Positions 11,101-23,976 of a stretch of DNA of 64,000 bases are shown here, in pieces. This stretch comes from Shewanella putrefaciens. GTDB taxonomy: Bacteria > Pseudomonadota > Gammaproteobacteria > Enterobacterales > Shewanellaceae. The stretch is from positions 2,604,001 through 2,668,000 of the forward strand of contig NZ_CP066370.1 of the NCBI RefSeq assembly GCF_016406325.1, written 5' to 3'. Under the pieces are notes generated by a model, which was not told where the DNA came from, did not search any database, and saw only the letters and a program-made list of their open reading frames with translations. The stretch's first letter is position 1. Every line of letters starts with the position of its first letter. A program made the translations under genes and the position numbers.

Positions 11101-11628
11101 TTTTCGGGTACCAAATAAAATGGCAAAAATGGCGAGTAATGCGGTGATCAATAACGAAATGGTGACCCCATCAAGGGGATCATCTGCGGGTTGAAATAAA
11201 TTCAGGCTAAACACCATCGCCTTAAGTTGTAAAGCGATGTAAGGCATGATGCCAAACAACGCAATCAAAGTGACGAGAGCGGCAAGGGTTTGGGATTTTC
11301 CATAACGTGCGGCAATAAAGTCAGCAACAGAGGTAATATTTTGTGCTTTAGACACAAGTACCATTTTGCGCAACATGCCAAACCCCAGAGTAAAGATCAG
11401 GATCGGGCCGATAAATATGGGTAAAAAAGACCAAAGATCCTTAGCTGATTGCCCTACAGTCCCCAAAAAACTCCATGAGGAGCAATAAACGGCAAGACTA
11501 AGGCCATAAATCACAACCTGTAACTTTTTTGTCACCCCACCAAACCAACGCTCGGCTCCCCAAGCCAACAGGAATAAAAGTGATACATAACAAACAGCAA
11601 TGACGGAAACGACTAAGGTTAAATTCAT
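8191..11628 (-). CDS. crbS: CrbS-type hybrid sensor: symporter domain, PAS, histidine kinase, receiver
   Basis: Membrane sensor of 1145 aa. Residues 1 to about 500 are a 13-helix sodium:solute symporter (PutP-like) domain. A linker and a PAS domain (about 640-750) follow, then a histidine kinase with H-box phospho-acceptor H793 (VGHDLMQPLN), N-box (NFLTNAYRYA), DTGCGID and GLGLGLAIADR. A C-terminal receiver carries phospho-acceptor D1076 (LADFHLDDG). This architecture, divergent from acs, identifies the CrbS/MxtR family, which with the LuxR-type regulator CrbR (not in this window) activates acetate-use genes in Vibrio and Pseudomonas. The reading frame extends 45 codons upstream, but ATG 11628 begins the first membrane helix and follows AAAGAG. 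Confidence 0.93.
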   Translation of the reverse strand: MNLTLVVSVIAVCYVSLLFLLAWGAERWFGGVTKKLQVVIYGLSLAVYCSSWSFLGTVGQSAKDLWSFLPIFIGPILIFTLGFGMLRKMVLVSKAQNITSVADFIAARYGKSQTLAALVTLIALFGIMPYIALQLKAMVFSLNLFQPADDPLDGVTISLLITALLAIFAILFGTRKLDATEHNPGMMLAIAFESLVKLAAFLLVGIVISFGVFDGFGDIWQQASAKSLINNPNPRIEALMPELLVGMAAFLCMPRQFHVMVVECADESVLSKGRWLFPLYLALFGLFVGPLALAGQLILGDSVAADTYVINLPLALDQPLLAVIALLGTLSAATGMVIVAVVTISVMVSNEWLVPVMLRAGHIREKNFSQFSQMLLNVRRLAIVIILGLGYCSYLALADSDSLSHLGMLSFGAFAQLAPALVGGLYWKHGNRAGVFLGLGVGFVLWFYLMLQGMADTQSSGAPISTHFELTSAIQPNVRDALTALFVNIACYILGSIWFRAGVAERIQASAFVSPGKLKNNANKKNGPISQQDLLILASRFVSPTRAYESFSRFSTDAVKSDSWHKAAPPALISHTERLLASVLGASSASLVMDSVLQGRDLALDEVFSLVDEASSKIMLSQDMLRGAIEHAYEGMSVIDSDLNLVAWNYKYVELYQYPEGFLQQGMPISEVIRFNAARGYCGQGDIELQVEKRVQHMRNGTPHTSERYRKDGKVIKIQGNPMPDGGFVMTFTDITQYREQERALLEANETLESRVKERTFELAMLNSELLEAKAQEEMANASKSRFLAAVGHDLMQPLNAARLFTASLSQYPNLDREARTTLSHVNSSLKIAGELLTDLLDISKLDSGMVEVNRRDFAISELLNGLSVEFEAMAGDSQIRFKMMPCSATVNSDPSLLRRVLQNFLTNAYRYARGGRVLFGCRHRGRELEIQVLDTGCGIDERETQEIFKEFKRLNNPKSNSVSGLGLGLAIADRISKVLEHSIYVSSQLGRGSVFSIRVPLGETVRQPQIKALPSLLQPLSGIKVLCIDNEEAILAGLESLLSRWQCEVICAKNLSEARIKLGLKGVAPDIVLADFHLDDGQNGVDAMDGIRALYGQDLPGILITANTRKELVEDVQRRGYHYMAKMIKPAALRALISSLVKSV

Positions 11629-11726
11629 ATTTTGCTCTTTTTTCCCATTATAATGCGATAAATAATGGATGAAATCTAGCCAGATTTTAGAGTGCAACAG
11701 ACTAAATATAAAGGAAATTTTAACAC

Positions 11727-11740
11727 TAGACCAAGGTCTA
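11727..11740. promoter_or_regulatory. Palindrome upstream of acs, candidate CrbR operator
   Basis: TAGACC-AA-GGTCTA is a perfect 6+2+6 palindrome centred about 70 bp before the acs start and inside the crbS-acs divergent region. A 12/14 match lies upstream of the symporter operon at 30116-30129. LuxR/NarL-type response regulators such as CrbR bind short palindromes of this kind, so this is a candidate activator site. The assignment is inference from position and recurrence. Confidence 0.6.
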
Positions 11741-11803
11741 ATGGAGTTGCCGCCCCCTTGCATACCATACTCAGTCCACGCAATTTTTTTAAAGGGAAGC
11801 CCT

Positions 11804-13756
11804 ATGAGCTCGCAGTCTCTCTACAAAGTCTCCGGCAATATCGCTGCCAATGCACTTGTAAATAACGAACAATATAAAACAATGTACCAAGAGTCGATTG
11901 TCAACCCAGAGGGTTTCTGGAGAGAGCACGGCAAACGCATTGACTGGATAAAACCCTATACAAAGATCAAAAAAACCTCTTTTGACGATCATAATTTGTC
12001 AATTAACTGGTTTTACGATGGCACCCTAAACGCATCAGCTAACTGCCTTGACCGCCACCTTAGCGAACACAGTGATCGTGTTGCCATTATATGGGAAGGT
12101 GATAACGCCAATGAACAGCGTAAAATTACCTATGGCGAGCTGTACACTCAAGTGTGTAAGTTTGCCAACGCACTGCGCAGTCAAGGCGTGCACCGTGGTG
12201 ACATAGTCACCATTTACATGCCAATGGTGCCAGAAGCCGCCGTTGCTATGCTTGCTTGCGCACGCATTGGCGCGGTTCATTCAGTCGTATTTGGTGGCTT
12301 CTCACCTGACTCTATCGCCTCCCGTGTGATCGATGGCAAATCAAAAGTGGTGATCACCTCTGATGAGGGGATGCGCGGTGGCCGAGCCATTCCGCTAAAG
12401 CGTAATATCGATGACGCGCTCAATCATCCCGATGTCACTAGCGTAGAAAAAGTCATTGTACTTAAACGTACAGGTGGCAAAATCGACTGGGTTGAAGGCC
12501 GTGATGTTTGGTGGCACAGCTTACTTGAAACCGCATCGGAGCACTGCCAGCCAGAAGAAATGGGCGCCGAAGACCCACTGTTTTTACTCTATACCTCAGG
12601 CTCTACCGGTAATCCTAAAGGTGTTTTACATACCACTGGTGGTTACATGGTTTATGCGTCGATGACCCATGAATATGTCTTTGATTATAAAGCCGGAGAA
12701 GTGTACTGGTGTACGGCTGATGTAGGTTGGATCACGGGCCACTCATATATGGTTTACGGTCCACTCGCCAATGGTGCCACTGTACTTATCCACGAAGGCG
12801 TGCCCAATCATCCAAGCCCCGCTCGACTTGGTGAGATGATTGACCGTCATAAGGTCAATATCCTTTACACCGCACCGACGTTGATCCGTGCATTAATGGC
12901 CGAAGGCAAACAGCATTTTGATCAATTCGATGGAAGTACACTGCGGATCATGGGCTCAGTTGGCGAACCTATCAATCCAGAAGCATGGCGTTGGTATCAC
13001 GAAGTCATTGGTCACGAGCATTGTCCGATTGTCGATACTTGGTGGCAAACCGAGACTGGCGGTATTTTAATAACGCCACTGCCGGGTGCGACGGACACAA
13101 AACCGGGATCAGCCACCCGTCCATTCTTTGGCGTACAACCCGCCCTAGTAGACAATATGGGTAACATTTTAGAGGGTGAGAATGAAGGTAACTTAGTTTT
13201 ACTCGATTCTTGGCCAGGCCAAATGCGGACTGTGTATGGCGATCACGAACGATTCGTGCTGACCTACTTTAAAACCTTCCGCGGCATGTATTTTACCGGT
13301 GATGGTGCCCGTCGCGATGAAGACGGTTACTACTGGATCACGGGGCGTGTCGATGACGTCATTAACGTCTCTGGACACCGTTTAGGTACCGCTGAAGTGG
13401 AAAGTGCATTGGTATCCCATGAACTGGTTGCTGAAGCCGCTGTTGTGGGCTATCCACACGATATTAAAGGCCAAGGTATCTATGCCTACGTCACGCTAAC
13501 CCGTGGAACAGAAGAAAGTGAAGAGCTACGCCAGGAACTGCGCCAATGGGTGCGTAAAGAGATTGGTGCATTAGCAACTCCAGACCTCATCCAATGGGCA
13601 AGTGGATTACCTAAAACCCGTTCAGGCAAAATTATGCGCCGCTTCCTACGTAAGATTGCTGCTAACGAAGTCACCAACTTAGGTGATGCATCAACCTTAG
13701 CCGATCCAGCGGTTATCGAAACCTTGATTGAAACCCGTTTAAATCGTACAGAATAA
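11804..13756 (+). CDS. acs: Acetyl-CoA synthetase Acs
   Basis: AMP-forming ligase that converts acetate, ATP and CoA to acetyl-CoA through acetyl-AMP; it is the high-affinity acetate scavenging route. The adenylate-forming signature [41 protein letters not shown] and the C-terminal [11 protein letters not shown] motif are all present; the catalytic, acetylation-controlled lysine is K609 of 650, the same number as in Salmonella Acs. The frame is open for 45 more codons upstream, but ATG 11804 sits behind AAAGGGAAG and gives the normal family start. It is divergent from crbS, its probable regulator. Confidence 0.97.
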   Translation: MSSQSLYKVSGNIAANALVNNEQYKTMYQESIVNPEGFWREHGKRIDWIKPYTKIKKTSFDDHNLSINWFYDGTLNASANCLDRHLSEHSDRVAIIWEGDNANEQRKITYGELYTQVCKFANALRSQGVHRGDIVTIYMPMVPEAAVAMLACARIGAVHSVVFGGFSPDSIASRVIDGKSKVVITSDEGMRGGRAIPLKRNIDDALNHPDVTSVEKVIVLKRTGGKIDWVEGRDVWWHSLLETASEHCQPEEMGAEDPLFLLYTSGSTGNPKGVLHTTGGYMVYASMTHEYVFDYKAGEVYWCTADVGWITGHSYMVYGPLANGATVLIHEGVPNHPSPARLGEMIDRHKVNILYTAPTLIRALMAEGKQHFDQFDGSTLRIMGSVGEPINPEAWRWYHEVIGHEHCPIVDTWWQTETGGILITPLPGATDTKPGSATRPFFGVQPALVDNMGNILEGENEGNLVLLDSWPGQMRTVYGDHERFVLTYFKTFRGMYFTGDGARRDEDGYYWITGRVDDVINVSGHRLGTAEVESALVSHELVAEAAVVGYPHDIKGQGIYAYVTLTRGTEESEELRQELRQWVRKEIGALATPDLIQWASGLPKTRSGKIMRRFLRKIAANEVTNLGDASTLADPAVIETLIETRLNRTE

Positions 13757-13768
13757 ACCAATGTACGC

Positions 13769-13800
13769 GCGCTTAATCTAGTTTGGTGTGGATTAAGCGC
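13769..13800 (+). terminator. Hairpin directly after acs
   Basis: A perfect 10-bp inverted repeat (13769-13778 against 13791-13800, 12-nt loop) begins 13 bp after the acs stop. It has no T-run and is followed 74 bp later by a proper terminator, so it may protect the acs mRNA 3' end. Confidence 0.45.
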
Positions 13801-13873
13801 ATCTATCTAAGTTGTCACTTTCAGTAAGATGAAACCCTGTTGAGAAAGAGCCCGATTGCCCCTTTCTCTTGCT

Positions 13874-13902
13874 TGCCCCTCCAACCAAGGGGCATTTTTT
13901 TT
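13874..13902 (+). terminator. Rho-independent terminator of acs
   Basis: TGCCCCT and AGGGGCA arms (13874-13880, 13888-13894) with a 7-nt loop are followed by eight T residues. It lies after acs and before the true radD start. Confidence 0.85.
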
Positions 13903-13957
13903 GATGACTGTGCTAAACTTGTCGCCTCATTTTGGTCGATATAGATCTTTTATCAGC

Positions 13958-15712
13958 GTGCCAGTTAACCTCCGAGACTATCAACAGCAAGCAGTCGATG
14001 CTGCCATACAACATTTTAAGCAAAGCACCGCTTCAGCCGTACTCGTCTTGCCTACTGGTGCTGGCAAAAGTATCGTCATCGCTGAACTGGCACGTATTGC
14101 TAAAGGTCGAGTGCTAGTACTTACTCATGTGAAAGAATTGGTTGCACAAAATGCAGAGAAAGTCGGTTTACTGACAACCGAAGCCAGTATTTATGCGGCG
14201 GGACTCAATCAAAAAGCCACCGACGGAAAAACCGTCGTTGCCAGTATTCAATCGGCAGCGCGGGGATTATCGCAGTTCGATCAACCATTCTCGTTAGTCA
14301 TTATTGATGAATGCCACAGAGTCAGCCTAGAAAAAACCAGCCAATATCAGCAAGTACTCAAGCATTTACGCACGAAAAATCCCCAATTAAGATTGCTCGG
14401 TCTCACCGCCACACCCTATCGCCTTGGCACTGGCTGGATTTATCAGCAACACTATCACGGCAAAGTGGGGTCTCCCGAACATGCCGTGTTTGAACATTGT
14501 GTGTTCGAGCTGCCCATCAGGCCACTCATTAAACAAGGTTACCTCACAGCGCCTACGCTATTCGACGGCCTCAGTGCCCAGTACGATTTCAGCCAACTTA
14601 AAGCCAATGAGAATGGCGAATATGCCGAAGCCGAGGTTAATGATTTGCTGGGGCATTACGGCCGCGCGACCACAGCGATTGTGAAACAACTCATTGAACT
14701 GAGCCAACATAGAAAAGGCATTATCATTTTTGCGGCAACGGTGCGCCACGCCAATGAGATTTTTAATTTACTCAACCAGACTCACGCAGCACAGAGCGCC
14801 ATGATCACAGCACAAACGCACGACGATGAACGTGACGCGACGATTGAACGCTTTAAAGCCCAAGAGCTTAAGTTTTTAGTCAACGTAGCAGTGCTAACGA
14901 CAGGCTTCGACGCGCCCCATGTGGATTTAATTGCGATTTTGCGCCCAACCGCCTCAGTCAGTCTTTTTCAACAAATGATCGGCCGTGGATTGCGAATCGC
15001 TGAAGGCAAAAAAGATTGTCTTATCATCGACTATGCTGCCAATGGTTATGACTTGTATTTCCCCGAGGTCGGCCAAGCGAAACCCAACAGTAAATCGGTA
15101 CCCGTGCAAGTGCATTGCCCTGTGTGCGATTTTGCCAATATATTCTGGGGACTCACGGACGACGATGGCGACATTATCGAACACTTTGGTCGCCGCTGTC
15201 AGGGTATCGTCGAACCGCAAGGTAAAAAGCAGCAGTGCGACTTTCGCTTTAGATCTAAATCTTGCCCCGATTGCGGAGAAGAGAATGATATCGCGGCGCG
15301 CATTTGCCAGCACTGCCAATCGACCCTCATCGATCCCGATAAACGCCTGCGCCAAGTGCTCAGCCAGCAGCACCATCATTTATTCCGCTGCCAACATATG
15401 ACGCTCATCGACGATGACGGCAATCTGAAAGTGCAGTACCTCGATATCGACGGTAATGAATTCAATCGCCGCTTTAAATTGCAAACGCCGGCCCAGTGGC
15501 GAGCCCTATATGCCTTATTCATCTTTCCCCATAGCCGTACACCAGGATTAAAACCAAAAAAGTACACTAAGGTGACAGAGTTAATCAACGACGCGGATAA
15601 ATTCCGCATGCCCGATCTCTTGCTGCTGAAGAAACATAAAAAAGGCTGGGATCTGCTCGAAAGCTATTTTGATTATCAAGGTCGCTATCAAACTGAAAAT
15701 AAACGCGGCTGA
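13958..15712 (+). CDS. radD: RadD (YejH) superfamily 2 helicase
   Basis: SF2 ATPase that in E. coli aids recombination and repair of double-strand breaks and interacts with SSB. Motifs: Walker A LPTGAGKS, DECH box (IIDECHR), GLTATPYR, motif VI IGRGLRIAEGK, and C-terminal CX2C pairs (CPVCDF, CPDCGEE, CQHC) that form the RadD zinc region. The frame is open back to 13856, but that would run through the acs terminator. GTG 13958 gives the N-terminus PVNLRDYQQQAVDAA, which aligns with E. coli RadD (TLRPYQQEAVDAT), and a 584-aa protein against 586 in E. coli. No strong ribosome-binding site precedes it. Confidence 0.9.
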   Translation: MPVNLRDYQQQAVDAAIQHFKQSTASAVLVLPTGAGKSIVIAELARIAKGRVLVLTHVKELVAQNAEKVGLLTTEASIYAAGLNQKATDGKTVVASIQSAARGLSQFDQPFSLVIIDECHRVSLEKTSQYQQVLKHLRTKNPQLRLLGLTATPYRLGTGWIYQQHYHGKVGSPEHAVFEHCVFELPIRPLIKQGYLTAPTLFDGLSAQYDFSQLKANENGEYAEAEVNDLLGHYGRATTAIVKQLIELSQHRKGIIIFAATVRHANEIFNLLNQTHAAQSAMITAQTHDDERDATIERFKAQELKFLVNVAVLTTGFDAPHVDLIAILRPTASVSLFQQMIGRGLRIAEGKKDCLIIDYAANGYDLYFPEVGQAKPNSKSVPVQVHCPVCDFANIFWGLTDDDGDIIEHFGRRCQGIVEPQGKKQQCDFRFRSKSCPDCGEENDIAARICQHCQSTLIDPDKRLRQVLSQQHHHLFRCQHMTLIDDDGNLKVQYLDIDGNEFNRRFKLQTPAQWRALYALFIFPHSRTPGLKPKKYTKVTELINDADKFRMPDLLLLKKHKKGWDLLESYFDYQGRYQTENKRG

Positions 15713-15772
15713 CATTATCAATTCACTTAGGCCTATGGTATAAAACGACTAAAGTAATCCTAAGGAGCTATT

Positions 15773-16033
15773 ATGTTCGTTGTTATTTTTGGCCGTCCAG
15801 GCTGTCCTTATTGCGTTCGTGCGGTGCAATTATCTGAGCAACTCGTTGAAAAGCGTGATGACTTCAAGTTCAGATATGTCGATATTCATGCAGAAGGCAT
15901 CTCTAAAGCAGATTTAGAAAAAACTGTTGGTAAGCCAGTTGAAACCGTACCGCAGATTTTCGTTGATGAGAAACATGTTGGTGGCTGTACAGATTTTGAA
16001 CAATACGTTCGTGATAATAATCTACTAGGTTAA
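15773..16033 (+). CDS. grxA: Glutaredoxin 1 GrxA
   Basis: Small cytoplasmic glutathione-dependent disulfide reductase (86 aa), a hydrogen donor for ribonucleotide reductase and a deglutathionylating enzyme. The active site CPYC is at residues 11-14, the cis-proline motif TVPQIF precedes the GG glutathione-binding pair, and length equals the family norm. The ATG follows TAAGGAG. It is followed by a strong terminator and looks monocistronic. Confidence 0.95.
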   Translation: MFVVIFGRPGCPYCVRAVQLSEQLVEKRDDFKFRYVDIHAEGISKADLEKTVGKPVETVPQIFVDEKHVGGCTDFEQYVRDNNLLG

Positions 16034-16065
16034 GCTCACACAAAAATTAACAGTTAATACGGAAC

Positions 16066-16092
16066 AAAAGGAGACCTAATGTCTCCTTTTTC
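16066..16092 (+). terminator. Terminator of grxA
   Basis: A perfect 10-bp stem (AAAAGGAGAC / GTCTCCTTTT) with a 5-nt loop, ending in T residues. Confidence 0.85.
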
Positions 16093-16296
16093 GTTTAGAA
16101 AACAAAGAGAAAACATGAGGATAATAAAAAATACCATTCTGTATAAAGGATAAAAACTGACGGGCTAGCGGAGCAATTTATTGTACAGCTGGAGACCCCG
16201 CTTAACGGCGTGCGACCGCCATGGATGGTGGAAGTGTCAATAATGAAGGAACATTTATTGACCGACATCGAGGGAAGTTTTTGCGAAGCAGATAAA
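16093..16296. other. Spacer between grxA and the rRNA operon end
   Basis: About 200 bp with no convincing gene or RNA on either strand. It separates convergent grxA and the minus-strand rRNA operon. Confidence 0.5.
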
Positions 16297-16330
16297 CAAA
16301 AAAGCCCTAGCGGTTTATGCTAGGGCTTTT
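16297..16330 (-). terminator. rRNA operon terminator
   Basis: A perfect 12-bp stem AAAAGCCCTAGC / GCTAGGGCTTTT (16300-16311, 16319-16330). On the minus strand it is followed by a T-run. It lies 14 bp beyond the 5S 3' end. Confidence 0.88.
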
Positions 16331-16343
16331 GTGTTTATTTGGG

Positions 16344-16462
16344 CGCTTGGCGATGACCTACTCTCACATGGGGAGACCCCACACTACCATCGGCGCGATT
16401 GCGTTTCACTTCTGAGTTCGGGATGGGATCAGGTGGTTCCACAATGCTATTGTCACCAAGCA
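16344..16462 (-). rRNA. rrf: 5S ribosomal RNA
   Basis: On the minus strand the gene begins TGCTTGGTGACAATAGC and contains the invariant CCGAACTCAGAAGTGAAACG core and the GATGGTAGTGTGGGG helix. The terminal helix TGCTTGG/CCAAGC closes the molecule at about 119 nt. Ends are accurate to a few bases. It is the last gene of the operon. Confidence 0.95.
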
Positions 16463-16582
16463 TATTCGGTTTTAAACAAGACTCGAGAGCGCACTGCGTG
16501 CTGCTAGATTCTAGGTTCTAGGAACTAAAACCTGCTCTTATCTTATTTAATAATTTGAAAAACTGATTGTTTTTTGAGTTCA

Positions 16583-16634
16583 AGTACACGGATGTACTGT
16601 GTGTCATAAATGCAGGAGCATTTTATGACCACAC
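16583..16634 (-). repeat. Double-hairpin spacer element, copy A (3' of 23S)
   Basis: First hairpin AGTACA-CGGA-TGTACT (16583-16598); second hairpin arms TCATAAATGC / GCATTTTATGA around an AGGA loop. The same architecture and loops recur at 20310-20357 with different but complementary stems. It lies 59 nt beyond the 23S 3' end. Confidence 0.75.
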
Positions 16635-16692
16635 TTCATTAAGTGTTTATATTCTGTCTAAGCTCACTTTGCAGTAAAACCCATCTGGGTTG

Positions 16693-19586
<2,894 letters not shown>

Positions 19587-19799
19587 ATACAACCCAAATG
19601 AGTTTCACTTGAATTGTTGCGACCAGCTGGTTTTACTTGTCTCACTTCTGACCAAAGAAGTGGACGCGCCTTAGACTTGAATATTCAAGACACTTAATAA
19701 AGTGTTTGAGAACTCAATGTTTAATGCTTTCGCATTAAACTTTTTTCGTATCAACACAACGACAGACATCATTGTGTTTAATACTATCAGCTTTCCAAA

Positions 19800-19811
19800 T
19801 TGTTAAAGAGC
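19800..19811 (-). promoter_or_regulatory. boxA antitermination site before 23S
   Basis: On the minus strand the sequence is GCTCTTTAACAA, the rRNA boxA recognised by NusB-S10. It lies in the tRNA-Ala to 23S spacer and matches the leader copy at 22128-22140. Confidence 0.75.
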
Positions 19812-19877
19812 GGGCTTAAAAAAGCCAAAGATAATTTTTCAGTTTATCTTTGGCATCTCTAACCATAATGCAGTAAA

Positions 19878-19953
19878 TGGTGGAGCTATGCGGGATCGAA
19901 CCGCAGACCTCCTGCGTGCAAGGCAGGCGCTCTCCCAGCTGAGCTATAGCCCC
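19878..19953 (-). tRNA. tRNA-Ala (anticodon TGC)
   Basis: On the minus strand, GGGGCTATAGCTCAGCTGGG begins a 76-nt cloverleaf with anticodon TGC in CCTTGCACG, T-arm GGTTCGATCC and an encoded CCA end. It is in the 16S-23S spacer, as is usual in gammaproteobacterial operons. Confidence 0.97.
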
Positions 19954-20090
19954 ATTTACATGCAGTGCGAGTAAATAAGATGTTCCAAACCTCTTAAAGG
20001 ATTGGTTTGCCAATCATTTCTTATCAAGGCGGACAGTGGCGACGTTTAGTTCACTAAACGAGTCACTTTCCAACGCTGAGAAGGAAGGAT

Positions 20091-20167
<77 letters not shown>

Positions 20168-20195
20168 ATCTTATTGATAAATCTACAACCATCCA

Positions 20196-20261
20196 GAACC
20201 ACCGACCTCACCCTACTCTTTATGAGGGGATTGGGGTGCTAACCAGTTAAGCTACAGACCC
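20196..20261 (-). pseudogene. Degenerate tRNA-Ile relic in the rRNA spacer
   Basis: Immediately upstream (in transcription) of intact tRNA-Ile is a partial duplicate. It starts GGGTCTGTAGCT, continues with a D-arm differing by two bases (TAACTGGTTAGC), and keeps GGTGAGGTCGGTGGTTC from the variable/T-arm side. The anticodon-arm segment is replaced by a longer unrelated stretch and the acceptor 3' side with CCA is missing. It cannot fold as a charged tRNA. The direct repeat CAGACCCATCTT follows both copies. Confidence 0.75.
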
Positions 20262-20309
20262 ATCTTTTACTCTTTCTTCTATCAAGCAAATCTGTGTGAA
20301 CACTCAAAA

Positions 20310-20357
20310 GGTACACGGATGTACCGAATGTCGAAAATGCAGGAGCATTTTTCGACC
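20310..20357 (-). repeat. Double-hairpin spacer element, copy B (3' of 16S)
   Basis: First hairpin GGTACA-CGGA-TGTACC (20310-20325); second hairpin TCGAAAATGC / GCATTTTTCGA around AGGA. Same plan as copy A at 16583-16634. It lies 24 nt beyond the 16S 3' end. Confidence 0.75.
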
Positions 20358-20380
20358 AAGCATCGAGTTAGTCGTATAGG

Positions 20381-21922
<1,542 letters not shown>

Positions 21923-22195
21923 AAAGTTTTGGTGAAACCCGAAGGTTTCGGCTCAACGAATTCTGTTCGAATTAATCTTGCGATTAACTCTTTGTACATA
22001 TTGCTATGGACACTCTTCACTCTCGTGAAAGAATTGGTTGATTTAATTCTTTGACTGCCAACCCGAAGGCTAAGCAGTTTCGATTAACTCAACACCTGTG
22101 AGTGTCCACACAGATTTGCTTGATATATTGTTAAAGAGCATGATTAGCGGCTTATTCAGCGTTTAACCTTGACCCCGCTGGGTCAGTGGATGCGC
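21923..22195 (-). other. rRNA operon leader
   Basis: Transcribed leader between promoter and 16S. It contains a GACCC/GGGTC hairpin at about 22171-22184 near the likely transcript 5' end, the boxA site, and a GAAACC-CGAA-GGTTTC hairpin close to 16S. No coding potential is supported. Confidence 0.6.
22128..22140 (-). promoter_or_regulatory. boxA antitermination site in the rRNA leader
   Basis: Minus-strand TGCTCTTTAACAA, the consensus rRNA boxA, about 210 nt before mature 16S. Confidence 0.8.
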
Positions 22196-22223
22196 ATTAT
22201 AGGGATGGCAGATTTTATCGCAA
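22196..22223 (-). promoter_or_regulatory. rRNA operon promoter
   Basis: On minus: -35 TTGCGA (22223-22218), 16-bp spacer, -10 TATAAT (22201-22196), then the G/C-rich discriminator GCGCATCC expected for stringent control. A/T-rich sequence lies upstream, as for an UP element. Confidence 0.85.
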
Positions 22224-22326
22224 CCCCTTTTTAGCGAATAATGACGAAAAACGCTTCAAGCGCACACTTTTTAAACTAAATGTATATTTAATCAACCCTA
22301 TTGCTGAGTTTAGGGTGAAATCTAAC

Positions 22327-22896
22327 CTAGGCTTTCAAGTAATCAGGTACATCAGCAATACTATCGAGCACTATTGTTGCATCACTACTGTCTGCAATCA
22401 CTTTACCGCTACGCACTAATATACGTGTTGGCACACCTGCCGCTTTTGCCGCCTGCATATCATCAGCTTTATCACCCACCATCACTGACTGTGATAAGTC
22501 GACTTTTAAGAATTTAGCGGCATCGTTAAGCATACCAGGCTTGGGTTTACGGCAATCACAATCAACTTTATATTCACCCATCCCCTTTTCTGCATGGTGC
22601 GGGCAGTAGTAGATGCCATCGAGATCAACCCCTTTATCGGCAAAGTTCCAATCCATCCACTCTGTTAAACTGTGAAACTGATCTTCACTGTACATACCGC
22701 GGGCTATACCGGATTGGTTAGTGACGACGACTAACTTGTAGCCCATTTTTTTTAATGCGAGACATGCTTCGAACACACCTTCGATATATTCAAAATCATC
22801 AACTTGATGTACATAACCATGATCTTTATTGATAACACCATCACGGTCTAAAAAAACGGCTCGATTGACTGCAACCACAGTACTTACTCCACTCAA
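22327..22896 (-). CDS. gmhB: D-glycero-beta-D-manno-heptose-1,7-bisphosphate 7-phosphatase GmhB
   Basis: HAD-family phosphatase of the ADP-heptose branch of LPS inner-core synthesis. Catalytic aspartates D17 and D19 (FLDRDGVIN), TNQSGIARG, the zinc-binding CPHH and CDC cluster that marks GmhB, RKPKPGM with the conserved lysine, and [11 protein letters not shown] are all present. Length 189 aa matches the family. The first ten or so residues are poorly conserved, so translation may begin slightly downstream. It is transcribed toward the rRNA operon promoter and looks monocistronic. Confidence 0.95.
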   Translation of the reverse strand: MSGVSTVVAVNRAVFLDRDGVINKDHGYVHQVDDFEYIEGVFEACLALKKMGYKLVVVTNQSGIARGMYSEDQFHSLTEWMDWNFADKGVDLDGIYYCPHHAEKGMGEYKVDCDCRKPKPGMLNDAAKFLKVDLSQSVMVGDKADDMQAAKAAGVPTRILVRSGKVIADSSDATIVLDSIADVPDYLKA

Positions 22897-23182
22897 AACA
22901 TCGCCTAAGGCGTTCTGTTGGGTATTATTTCATTCATTGCAATAAATTGCACCGCGAAGTTCACCTTTACTTCGATGGGCCCCATACAGAGGAACTCATG
23001 CTTAGAAGCAATAGGGTTTAGTGATGCTACGCAAAAGGATATCTAACACGGAAAATCTCAACTCAGCGGTAAAGAAGGTTAAAACATACACTTTATATCG
23101 TTAAATCCATCTCATTATCCATGTACTCAATCGAGCATGCCCCTTTATTTGTGGTGTTTTTAGCGGTAACCTTGGGCGGATA

Positions 23183-23884
23183 ATGAAAGAACAGCCGAAA
23201 ATAGACGGAAAAATGAGTCGAACTACGCCTATAGTCCACAAAACCCGCACTCAGTTAGTTGTAGAAGCGCTCAGAGAGAAAATTCTTTCAGGGGACATAG
23301 CCGCAGGAGAACCGCTCAGACAAAGTGCTTTAGCTGAAGCCTTGCATGTGAGTAGGATCCCAGTAAGAGAAGCATTAGTGCAACTCGAAGCGGAAGGGTT
23401 AGTCAAATTCGAACCGCATAAGGGTGCAACTGCAACCGTATTATCCGTCGAACAAGTTACTGAACTATTTGAATTACGAGCAATGATTGAAACGGATCTG
23501 CTTGCAAAGGCAATTCCGCAACTCCAAGAACAAGATTTAATTAAAGCAGAACAGGTACTTGAGCAATTGGAATCGGCCTTTAAACATGAAGATGCCGTCG
23601 CCAGTTGGAGCGAGCTAAATACACAATTTCACACTTGTTTATATCAAGCCGCTAATCGCCCACATACCCTTGAGGTCGTCCACGGCCTTAATACAAACTG
23701 CGATAGATATATTCGTTTGCAATTGTTGTTAGCAGGGGGAATTCCTGCTGCAGAGCATGAGCACCGTGCCTTGCTCAACCATTGCAAATTAAGAGAAACA
23801 GAGAAAGCAACGGCGTTACTGCGACATCATATTTTGCATGCCGCGATGACTATCCGCGAGCTTGTCGCCAAACAGGTGGACTAG
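23183..23884 (+). CDS. GntR-family transcriptional regulator, FCD type
   Basis: Cytoplasmic DNA-binding regulator of 233 aa. The N-terminal winged helix (LREKILSGDIAAGEPLRQSALAEAL then VSRIPVREALVQLEAEGLV) is typical GntR. The C-terminal all-helical FCD ligand domain starts near ELFELRAMIETDLL and holds conserved histidines (QFHTCLYQAA, HRALLNHC) that in this family usually bind a metal and a carboxylate. The first ATG is preceded by GGCGGA; an alternative ATG at 23213 is preceded by GACGGA. It lies 92 bp upstream of the KAS III-like gene, which may be its target. Effector unknown. Confidence 0.88.
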   Translation: MKEQPKIDGKMSRTTPIVHKTRTQLVVEALREKILSGDIAAGEPLRQSALAEALHVSRIPVREALVQLEAEGLVKFEPHKGATATVLSVEQVTELFELRAMIETDLLAKAIPQLQEQDLIKAEQVLEQLESAFKHEDAVASWSELNTQFHTCLYQAANRPHTLEVVHGLNTNCDRYIRLQLLLAGGIPAAEHEHRALLNHCKLRETEKATALLRHHILHAAMTIRELVAKQVD

Positions 23885-23976
23885 ATCACGGACAGTTATT
23901 GGTTATACCGATAAGCTTTGTTGTCGATTCAAGGCAGCACTTCAAGTTCTGCCTTTTTTATTTGAGAGAAACTACC

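Noticed and set aside
14954..15401. Frames of about 140 codons on both strands overlapping the 3' half of radD
   Set aside because: Shadows of a well-supported coding frame, with no ribosome-binding site or recognisable motif.
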